Shown: positions 18,901 through 30,800 of the stretch, in pieces
Layout of the letters: each line of letters opens with the position of its first letter
How positions within the stretch are numbered: position 1 is the stretch's first letter
Source: Anoplopoma fimbria
Lineage: Eukaryota; Chordata; Actinopteri; Perciformes; Anoplopomatidae
NCBI RefSeq assembly: GCF_027596085.1
Contig: NC_072451.1
Span: 751,979-815,978 of the forward strand
Length of the DNA stretch: 64,000 nt
Direction of reading: 5' to 3'
Notes under the pieces: model-generated
What the model was told of the DNA's origin: nothing
The model's input: the letters and a program-made list of their open reading frames with translations, nothing else
Databases searched by the model: none
Position numbers and translations under genes: made by a program

Positions 18901-21900
18901 GGGGAGGGGTTCTATTATTATAGACGGCGTGGAGTCTGAACGGGCAGAGATGCATTACAGGGACAAGCAGATGCATGCAGGGTAATTTTAGCCCTGCTCC
19001 CCCGGCAGGAGGACGGGGTAAACGGATAATCAGCCTGCAAACGTGCCGACTGATTTATGCAGCGCTTTAAATGTCGTGGTCGTCAGGCCGCCGCTCACCT
19101 TTTCCGCCGGAGAACCGAACCGCCGGAGGAGAACTTAGAACAGTTTCTCATCACTGTGTTTTAAAGACGTTTAACTTTAATGTACAACGTTTAACTTTAA
19201 TTACAAAGTATACCTTTAATTACAAAGTATACCTTTAATGTACAACGTGTACCTTTTAATGTACAACGTATATAATTCATAACTTCATTTACATTTGGTC
19301 TTATTTCTTGGAGGTGAGCTCGGTAGTTTTTGTTTCCAGACGCCGGTCTACGTTTCAGGCCAAGTGTCTGGACTTTAAAATAAAACAGTGAGTCATGAAC
19401 CTGGAATAAAAAGCTGTAATATGAGGAGAATCTTTTAGGATCAACAAAGCTTTAGTCAGAGTTTAGAGAACAACAGCAGTGCATCCTCAATATAGTTAAA
19501 TATTTAAAACATAAAACCAGAATACAGGAGCTGTGTAAGTAGAGTCCAGCGCTCCTCTTCTGTAAACCTGCTGCAACACAAACACCCAGCCAGCCTTAAC
19601 GTAGACCTGGACCCAGACGAGCTGGGACCTGGACCCAGACGAGCTGGGACCTGATCCAGCACCAAACGCTGCAGCAGCTCTCTCCTCGTGGTGATGGTTC
19701 TCTATTTAAATCAGGCTCAGACCTTTTTAAAGTGTCGGAGACTTCTTTTAATCTTTGATCACATGGCGCCCTTCTTGAATTTCAAAAGCTTCCCAATCTG
19801 CTCAGAGATCAGCAGCGTGTTTGGACCCTCAGGCCTCCACTCACTCACTCACTCACTCACTCATTCATTCATTCATTGTTCAGCTTGTTTAGGTCTCACA
19901 GGCCTGATGAGGGTTTTTATTCCTGGAGAGCTGCAGCAGGTTTCCAGATGTGATTCTGCTCCGTCGGTCGTTCATGAGAACAGACACTTGAGACTGTGAT
20001 AATAGTTTAATTTACTGCTTCTGACTTCAGCTGGATGTTGATGATACACTTTACAAGTTTAAAACTTTCCTCAGCAAACAATGATATTTTGTCACAAAAC
20101 TCTCTGGTATTCTTTTTATGCGTTTCTTAAGGAAAATTTTTTTTTTTTTCATTACTGACAAAACGTAATATATGTATACGCCGTTGTAATAATATAAGGT
20201 TCTGCTTTAGTCAAACATGAAACACTTCATTAAACAATGAATGTCTGTATATGGTCGTTTCCACTGTTTCAGGAAACGTCCTTCAAGTCTCTAATTTGTG
20301 TGAAATATCTTTCTTTTCATAATTAATAGAAAAGGAAGAAAAAGTCATGGAAACACAAGAAGCCGAATGAGAAGTTTGCCGTAAACTGGTTTTAAATGAG
20401 GATTTAAATCAGATAGATAGTTTGACGTTGACACTCGGTGGTACCGACTGATACCAACGCTAGTGCTGGTTAGCTTAGCTACCAAGCTATTGTACCTAAA
20501 ATGCTATATGTTTAATGTATATATTCAAGATGTGGAGTTTGAAACACGTCGCTCTCTACCAGGCTCTAATGAAAGACCCCTTCCTGTTGCATCATGGGAA
20601 GTGTAGGATCCAGTGTTTCCGGACTAAAAGTCAGGATATCTCCAGAACTTCTGTGTGGGAGTGAAATATTAAAATCACTTAATGACCTGACTTTCAGAAA
20701 TACTTATTTACAATAAGTATTCATTGTCTCTGAGGGTAAATCAAAGTTGAAGCTTGATTAACAGGTTTTAAAGTCATTTCTGTTCAAATGTGACTTTGTC
20801 TTGAGGAGAACTCAGGTTCTGACTGGGTTTTATATCGGCGGGGGAGGGTGTGTGTGTGGGTGGCTGGGTGGGTGGCTGTGTGGGTGTGGGTGGGGTCCTG
20901 CTGGGACTCTTTGTCTCTGATAACGAGGACAGCTTTCGTTTGTTCCTGACATCCCGGTGTGGTGACATCTCTGGGTGGGGCGGCTTCTTCTTTGGTGGTC
21001 TCTGCTGTTAAATCTGCCCCAAACACACTGGTGTGTGTGGGTGTGTGTGTGTGTGGGGGGGGGGTCTTAAGGTGGACTCCTGCAGTTTGTAAAGTCTGTG
21101 GTCAGTAAACCGTCTCTCTTCTGTCCCTTAAAACCAAACAGTAACACAAATAAAATCTAAAATAATTATTTTATCTCGAGTTCAAAAGACGATGAGGTGG
21201 TTAAAGGTGATAGTAGATGAATGAATGAAGCTCTCACTGCCTCCCGACTGTCTGCCCTCACCCCCCCTCCCCTTAATTGGAAATCCCCCTCACACACTTA
21301 ATTGGAAATCCCCCTCCACACACACACACACACACACGATGCATGTTGGCGATGTCTCTCACGTAAAATAAAAAGGCGTATTTTGTAACGTCTGTGATTT
21401 GAAGGTCAAGTGTTTTTGTAGATTCTTGACCGGCAGCTTTTGGTCCTGTTCACATAAAGAGAATAAAAGAAAATAAAAGAGAATAAAATAATAGAAAAGA
21501 AAATAGACTAAAAAGAAAATAAAAGAAAATAGACTAAAAAGAAAATAAAATAGGCCAAAATTAAATAAAATAAAATAAAATAAAAGAGAATAAAAGTTAT
21601 AAGACTTTACGGGAAAAACCGTCAGACGGACGGACGGTTGAACTGTTGGACGGACGGATGGATGGAATGACGGATAAACAGGCGGACAGATAGAAAGTCA
21701 GACAGTTGGACGGACAGACAGACAGTTGGACGGACAGATAAACATGCAGATAGATGGACAGATGGAAGGACAGACATTTGGATGGACAGACAGACGGGTC
21801 CAGAGGACTCTGTGAGACCTTCCTGTTGGACCAATGCTCACAGTTCTCATCAACATAAAAGAAAATAAAATAAACTAAAAGAGAATAAAAGTTATAAGAG

Positions 21901-23026
21901 AAACAAGCTAAGCTAATGTTAGCATCAGACGTCTGGATCTAAAGTTATAAGAGAAACAAGCTAAGCTAACGTTAGCATCAGACGTCTGGATCTTGAGTTT
22001 TGAGCTTTTTTCAGTGAAACCTTCTCTGCACACTTTATCAACACTTTTATCTCCTCTCGTCCAATCAGAGCGGCCGGCCGACGGCTCTGTTTATCAAACA
22101 TCTCTCCACATTCCACATTTGTTTCTGGAGCAGATCCTCACAGAGATAAGCAGTTAGTTCAGGTATGTGTGCAGTGCTCGTATCCAGAGGCCCGTCCATG
22201 TGTGGAAACCAAACACACCTTGGTGTTTGTGTGTGCATTCCTCTCTATAGGATCCGGTTACACATTAACAGAAGCATTAATGTGTAACTGAGCCACTTCA
22301 CCGTGTCCTGTTCACTGACGGTTTGTGAACAGACTCATGAGGAACCAAAGAAAAGGAACGGAGAGAACTGAAGAACAGAGGGAAGGAACCCTCGCCTGGG
22401 CTTTCTAACCTGCTCTGTGCTTTCCTTCACGTTCACTGAAACCTGATCCTGGTCCAAACTTCAGTCACATGACCGGTTGGTTTCAGCAGAGGAAGTAGAG
22501 ACACGTCGGCCAATCACAGTCAGTAGTGACGACACAGCCGCCTCCTGATTGGACAGCTGGACTGATGGGTTTCTAGTGGACAGACTTTATACACAAGTAT
22601 ACAGTGAAAGTATGTAGTACAAGTATACAGTAAAAGTATACAGTAAAAGTATGTAGTACTAGTATACAGTAAAGTATGTAGTACAAGTATACAGTGAAAG
22701 TATGTAGTACTAGTATACAGTGAAAGTATGTAGTACAAGTATACAGTGAAAGTATGTAGTACAAGTATACAGTGAAAGTATGTAGTGCAAGTATACAGTG
22801 AAAGTATATACAGTGAAAGTATGTAGTGCAAGTATACAGTAAAAGTATGTAGTACAAGTATACAGTAAAAGTATGTAGTACAAGTGTACCGTGAAGGTCT
22901 GCGGTACAAGTATACAGTAGAATTAGGTACAGTGTATGTAGTACATATAGACATTTATATATAAATATATATGTTATATACATAGGTCTGTGTATAGTTA
23001 AATGTGTATGTATGTGTGTATATATG

Positions 23027-23071
<45 letters not shown>

Positions 23072-24936
23072 ATACATCCAAAGTGTTAGATTAAACAGGT
23101 AGTGGAGACGCTCTGCTGTCTGGGGGTCAAAGGTCGCTCTGACTGAGGCTCATCACTGTTTCATGTTCATGCTCACATTCCTCACATTCCTCCTCTGAGT
23201 CCTTCGGTGTTTTATCTCTGAGGCTGCTGCTGGTTGACCTCTGACCCCGGCACCTGCTCTCTGAAGGGTCCCACACAGTCCTGGACCGGGTTCAGCGTGC
23301 CGGTCCGGACCCGACCCGACCCGGAGAGGACTTGACCCAGATCAGTGACCCTGATGTGTTCAGTGGTGAAACCGAAATGATCATGTTTGGTGTTTTCATG
23401 TTTCCTTGCTCAGAGTGTTTGTGTGAGGAGTTCAGTGTTCACCTGAGCTCAGAGTAATCTGATTACTGGATGCATGTAAACACAGAGCGCTGACCTTTCA
23501 CCTCTGCTGGACCGTCAGCGGCGTCCTCTTCTTCGTGCCCACACGTTCAGAAAGTCAAAGCCGCCATTGTTCCTTCCTCCGGGGAAGAATGCGATGAGGT
23601 CATGGGAGGAGATTTAATTGGACCGTGCTGCGAGTAGCCCCCCCCCCCCCCCCCCCCAACACAACCACTGTAACACCCCCTCCTCCTCCTCCTCCTCCTC
23701 CCCCTCCTCCTCAGGCCGACCCCGAGGCTTCGCTCCACCAGCTGGAGGAGGATTCACAGGAAAGAAATGTAGAAAAACTTCCGTAGAGTACAGTATGTGT
23801 ACAATATAAGGTTGTAGTATGAGATGTAGTACAAGTATACAGTATAAGGCTGTAGTATAAGTATACAGTATAAGGCTGGAGTATACAGTATAAGGCTGGA
23901 GTATACAGTATAAGGCTGTAGTATAAGTATACAGTATAAGGCTGTAGTATAAGTATACAGTATAAGGCTGTAGTATACAGTATAAGGCTGTAGTATACAG
24001 TATAAGTATAAGGCTGTAGTATAAGTATACAGTATGAGGCTGTAGTACAAGTATACAGTATAAGGCTGTAGTATAAGTATACAGTATAAGGCTGTAGTAT
24101 AAGTATACAGTATGAGGCTGTAGTATAAGTATACAGTATGAGGCTGTAGTATAAGTATACAGTATGAGGCTGTAGTATAAGTATACAGTATAAGGCTGTA
24201 GTATAAGTATACAGTATAAGGCTGTAGTATAAGTATACAGTATGAGGCTGTAGTATACAATATGAGGCTGTAGTATAAGTATGAGGCTGTAGTATAAGTA
24301 TACAGTATGAGGCTGTAGTATAAGTATACAGTATGAGGCTGTAGTATAAGTATACAGTATGAGGCTGTAGTATAAGTATACAATATGAGGCTGTAGTATA
24401 AGTATAAGGCTGTAGTATAAGTATACAGCTGTAGTATAAGTATACAGTATAAGGCTGTAGTATAAGTATACAGTATGAGGCTGTAGTATAAGTATACAGT
24501 ATGAGGCTGTAGTATAAGTATACAGTATGAGGCTGTAGTATAAGTATACAGTATAAGGCTGTAGTATAAGTATACAGTATGAGGCTGTAGTACAAGTATA
24601 CAGTATGAGGCTGTAGTATAAGTATACAGTATAAGGCTGTAGTATAAGTATAAGTATACAAGTATGAGGCTGTAGTATAAGTATACAGTATGAGGCTGTA
24701 GTATAAGTATACAATATGAGGCTGTAGTATAAGTATAAGGCTGTAGTATAAGTATACAGTATGAGGCTGTAGTATAAGTATACAGTATGAGGCTGTAGTA
24801 AACAGTATAAGGTTGCAGTTTAAGTGTACATTATATGGTTGTAGTATAAGTATGTCATATGTAGTACAAATATACAGTACAGGTATACGGTACAAGGACG
24901 TCTTCCTCGTTAAGATGTGTCCTCTCTGTGGGAAGA

Positions 24937-24975
<39 letters not shown>

Positions 24976-25188
24976 GATTATAGACATGATGAATCCTGTA
25001 GTGAACCTTCTCTGTTCTCTGTGTGATGTGTTCAGGGGTCAAAGGTCACATGATGCTGCTCAAGGACACTTGAGACCCCCCCCCCCTCTGCTCAGGCCGT
25101 TGTCATGTCTTCCATATCGGGGCAGGAAAAACTCCCATCAGCCACCTCTCTGTCTCTGTCTCTCTCTCTCTCTCTGTCTCTCTCTCTG

Positions 25189-25227
<39 letters not shown>

Positions 25228-27616
25228 GTCTCTCTCTCCGTCTCTCTCTCCCTCTCTGTCTCTGTCTCTCTCCCTGTCCCTGTCTCTGTCTCTCTCTCTC
25301 TCTCTGTCTCTCTCTCTCTCTCTGACATGAAAAGTGTTGCTCGCTCGCCCTCTTCTCTCCTCTGTGGACTCTTTCTTCTTCTTCTCTCTGTCCGGCGTCA
25401 CTCTGCCTGCCGGAAACACATTCCAGCCGGTTCATTCCTGCCGTCACCGTGCCTCCCCCTTACTCCCCTTGTCTCTCCCCCCCAAACAGCCTCAGAAAGA
25501 AAAGCTCCTTCCCCTGAACGCCTGGAGGCCCTTTTCATGTCCAGACCTGAATCTGGGCCCCTGAGGAGAGTCTCCGGGGGTCAGCGCTCCACAATGCACT
25601 GCTTAGCTCCGCTTAAAGCCAAACCGGCTAATAGACGACGTCGGCGTTGAGGTTCGGTTCTTAACGGCGGCTTAAATCTCTCCTTTAAATACTGGACCAT
25701 AGAGCTGCTTCCTGTTTGTGAACCAGAACACAACGATGGACCTCTGTCTACAGAAATGTGTTCAAACCCTTCTGCAGACTTATCAGGCTCTGTTAGCTTC
25801 AAAACCAAAACCATCCTCCTCTGCATCCTTTTTGGAGAAGAAATCTATAAATATTCTTTATTAGAGGCGACAATTTGCAATTATTAATTTCTCCAAAACC
25901 CTTTCAAACAACTAAACTAAGTAGTCAGTTATTAATAGAACAAATTCACACTGAAAACATGAAAAAAAGAAAGACTTACACATTAAAATGTTGTTATTTA
26001 GGAAATAAATTCATTCATTGTAAAAGAAAAACAAAACGTTTTCTCTAAGTTGCTTCAAAATAAAAGCAGGAAACCCTGATTAAAAAAGCTTTTTCCGTGA
26101 GCTTTTATTTTGGTAGGACCACTGTCTGTCCTGGTGTCTGAAAGCCTGAATACGTTCACCACATGAGTGTTGCCGCTGTCGCTGCCGCAGAGCTCTAAAT
26201 GTAAAGAATTAGCATGAGGTCTGGTTGGAGCCGCCGTACGGGACGAGGACATAAACGCTCTTTGTTTGGCCTCTCCACTGGAGAATTCTTCCTCCCATCA
26301 ATACGCCGATTGTTCTGGAGGAAGAGACAGAATTCCTCCATCGGGGCACATCGTCAACACTCGAGACCCTCAGGTCCTTTCTCACCAAACCTCGGTGGAA
26401 AAACACTGAATTTAACAAAAGGTGATGAGTCACTCTTTACCAGCGTTCAAGAATGTATTTAAAAACATTCTGACATTCAACCGACGTCCAGTCAAGAAGC
26501 CAACTGGTTGAACTGGTCACCAGCAGAATGAAGCAGCCACCTTGGGCTCAGGGCTGACTCCAGATGCTTTCCGTCCCGTCAGTGAGGATGTGGAGGCGTT
26601 TGGGTGTAGGTGACGGGGTGGCTTCCTGTCCGTCCTCCTCTCAGACGTTCTGAATGAACCGTCGTTACAAACAGCTGAGCTTTGTTCTGACTCCTCAGAG
26701 GAGCTTTAGACTTCAAAGGTACCAGATCTGAGAAAATGATGTCCAAGAGAACACAGACTGTTTATAAGAAGAGGACGTCGTCATGGTGACGTCTCTCGTT
26801 GGTTTGTTGACGTTATGAAGCCTGCAGTTCCACATTTAGCCGTCGCTATCTTGTTGTTGTTTTTTTTGCAACTAGTGAACAGGAAGTGACCATATTTGGA
26901 CTGAGGAGGAGTGACGTAGAGACGGCGTATACGTCTCTGGTGTCGACCTGTCAATCAGTGTGTAGCCCCGCCCTAAAGCATCCCCTTCTTTATGGTCTAT
27001 TTGACTCTAAATGGAGCATCATTTACTAAATGAACATCATGCTGTATTGAAGAAGACTTGAAACTAGAGATTGAGACCATAAACTCATGTTTACAATGTT
27101 TACTGAGGGAATAAATCAAGAGAGAAGTAGAGTCATTTTCTCATAGACTTCTATACAACCAGAGGAGTCGCCCCCTGGTGGACAGCAGAGAGAATGCAGC
27201 TTTAACACAGGAAGCTTTGGTCCTGTAGGGTCCCGGTGTCCGGGTCTCGACTTGAATGACTCGTTGGTTATTAAAGTAGCTGCTGATTGATTTTCTATGA
27301 AGCAGAGTTTCAGGGTTGTCTCCTCATAATCAATACGTTTCAGATGATTTCAGTCAGCTGATCTCTTTAATGTCTAACAAACTATTTAAACAGCTGTTTT
27401 ATCTGATCACTGTTACTGATCCGTCCGTGAAATCAACTAATCAATTAGTCGCCTAAGAGTTTCTTTGGTGTGTGTGGACAGACTCACCAGTGAACTGGTC
27501 TCCTCCCAGTCCACTCCAGTTCACACACTAACACATGGTGGTGACACCAGTCAGTCATTGTTTGAACCGTTCTCCACCCGGCAGCTCCAATGTAACGGCT
27601 CCATCGTGTTACCCTT

Positions 27617-27710
<94 letters not shown>

Positions 27711-27843
27711 GTTTCCTGTAATAAACTGCAGTCTTTTGTCAGCTGCTTCACCTTTATTTGCCGTAGACACAGAGACTGTCAGCACACTGTGTACAGAGGG
27801 GGTTCTCCTGCTGAGCAAACAGCCCCACCACTGTAACACCCTC

Positions 27844-27875
<32 letters not shown>

Positions 27876-30800
27876 AAACATGCCGGCTCCTTCAGTGCTG
27901 ACTGACGGAGCCCTCCTTCCTGCTGGGACTCGACCAGGTATGTGAGGAGTTAAAGGACCTCTTCACATTCCTCCTCAGTCTGCTTCCTGCTGACACAATA
28001 ACAATAATACTGATGATAATAATAACAATAATGATCCATCACAGTGAAGGTTATGTAAACCACATGTTTTAGTCTCGTTTGGTTTAAACACAGCAATAAG
28101 AGCATAAACATGTTAAATATATAAACTAAATAGATCCAGCAGAAACATCAACAGCAGAGAAGCTTCTAGAAGAATCCTCCCTGAACTCCTCACTGAGTTT
28201 GTCTTTTCCTGTAGAGCACCAACGTTTGGTTGTGAGGAGGTCAACAGTAACTGCTCTGGAATCAGAACCCATGAGTGTCACGGTGATGAACATGAGGTTC
28301 AACTCTTCAGCTGCAGTTTGTGTTGAAATAACTTTTGAAAATTAACTTAATTTAGGAATTAAACTAAAACTAAATTAATAAACCCTACAATATAAAATGT
28401 TATTAAGATAATATACTACGCCGTAAATCACAAATTCATAAAGTCTGTCCCTCCTCCCTCCTCTCCCTCCTCCCTCATCTCCTCTCTCCTCCTCCATCTC
28501 CTCCCTCCTCTCCTCCTCTCCTCTCCTCCTCTCCTCTCCTCGCTCCTCTCCTCCCTCCTCTCCTCCTCCCCCCCCCTCCTCTCCTCCTGGCTTACTACCT
28601 GGAGCGACTCCGTCTTTGTTCTCCTCCCCCCTCCTCTCCTCTCCTCCTCCACTCTCCTCTCTCCTCTCCTCCTCCCCTCCTCCGTCCTCCAGTCAACCCC
28701 GTGAGTATTACCTGTGACTGACTTCCTGTTTCTCTTCAGGTAAGTCCTTCGACATCACCTACGTGCGTCTGAAGTTCCACACCAGCCGCCCGGAGAGCTT
28801 CGCCATCTACAAGCGCAGCAGCGAGGACGGCCCGTGGGTTCCGTACACGTTCTACAGCGGTTCCTGTGAGAAGACGTACCAGAAGGCCAGCCGCGGCTTC
28901 ATCCGCACCGGAGAGGACGAGCAGCAGGCGCTCTGCACCGACGACTTCAGCGACATCTCGCCGCTCACCGGGGGCAACGTGGCCTTCTCCACGCTGGAGG
29001 GCCGGCCCAGCGCATACAACTTCGACAACAGCCCCGTGCTCCAGGTGAGCTCCTCCTCTGACCTCTGACCTCTGACCCTGCGGCTCCGCTTCCTTTCTTC
29101 ACAGGACAGAGTGTGGAGATGAGTCTCCTCAGGCCACTCCTTCTTATTCTCCTTAGGAACAGTGTGATGGTAGTTTTATTTTCCCAGCATGCCGTTCTGC
29201 AGGTTTTTAGTTGAGACCCGTTGCTAGGCGACGCCCCCGGGTTTCCCACTGCAGCTCCGTCTGGCTCCACCGACTGCAGCCGGACCTCCTCACTCCTCCT
29301 CCTCCTCCTCCTCCTCCTCCTCCTCCTCACTCCTCCTCTCCTCCTCCTCCTCCACTCCACACTCCTCACTCCTCCTCCTCACTCCTCTTTTTCCACCGCC
29401 TCCTCTCTCCTCTCCTCTCTCCTCCCCTCCTCTCTCCTTTCCACTCCTCCCCTCCTTCCCCCCTCCTCTTGGTGTGTTTGTGTTTCCATGTTTCTTCCCT
29501 CTCTGAGCTTGTTGCTTCATAACTGGAACGACTCCATCTTCGTTCTCCTCTCCTCCCTCCTCTCCTTCCCCCTCTCCTCTCCTCCCCTCCTTTCTTCCCT
29601 CTCTGAGCTTGTTGCTTAATAACTGGAAGGACTCCGTCTTCGTTCTCCTCCCCCTCCTCCTCTCCCCCTCCTCTCTCCTCCTCTCCTCCCCCCTCAGTGT
29701 GTTTGTGTTTCCATGTTTCTTCACTCTGAGCTTGTTGCTTCATAACTGGAGCGACTCCGTCTTTGTTCTCCTCTTTTCCTCTCCTCCCCTCCCTCCCCCT
29801 CTCCTCCTCCCCCTCCTCTCTCCTCTTGTTGCTTCATAACTGGAGCGTCTCCGTCTTCGTTCTCCTCGGTTTGTTTCACAACGTTGAGCTGATTCTTCAT
29901 CTTCGGTTTTTATTGATGATTTTAACATTTATGAACAAATAAAAACATTCAGATGAAAGTGTAAACAAGCAAACGGACCTAAAACATAAATAATACAGAA
30001 ACATAAAAGAAAAGTTTTTTTTGTTTTAACCGTCCAGTAAATCTGTTGTTTTGTCTCTTGAATAATGTTCTTGAAGCGTGTTTCTATATTTCTACACGAT
30101 CTCATCCGTTGACCCCTGAAGGCTTCTTCATCAGCAGCATGTTGACCACATTATTTATTAATCATACATTCCCTTCTGGTAAAGTAAACTCCCACAGTAG
30201 CTCATAAGGATAACTTCAGATCCAAAATATTTTGTGACGCAGTTTACTTTTTATTTTTCACAGTGACTGAACTTTTTATTTAACCCCGTTTTTAGATAAA
30301 TAAATACATTAAAGTCAGAGGAGACACTAAGACATTGGTAGAAAACAGAGAGTTTATCTGGAGGAGTTGTTCTTCATCTCTGAACCATCACACAGACTCG
30401 TAGCTAAATGAGAGTGAGCTCTCCTTTCTCTCCGTTTAAATGAACACATTTAGCTCCACAGCTAAACTTCCTTATTTGACTTGTCGGCATGAAGCTATTT
30501 ATACCGAAGCTGGGACTCTTTCGGAGGCGTCAGACGGCTGTTTGTCGCTCTGACATTCCTGCCGTCCGTCATCTCTGAGCCCCGAGTGGGAAATAACCAC
30601 CAGCTGAGACAGTCCACCTTAACGACCGCATTCCACCTTAACAGCCAGCCATCGCTCGCCGTGTTATTCTGGAGCTCGGTTCTGTTTGGTTCCTTAAAAT
30701 AAAGCTGTGTCACAAGGTCTAGATATCTATGAGACCTCTGATTTATATGAACACTAACTGAGCTGGACGAAGTACTAATACCCTTTACTGAGTACAAGTA

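Noticed and set aside
23614..25042. Minus-strand open frames up to 443 codons
   Set aside because: Products of the 26-bp array (repeating Tyr-Ile-Leu-Thr). No start context, domain or splice evidence supports a gene.
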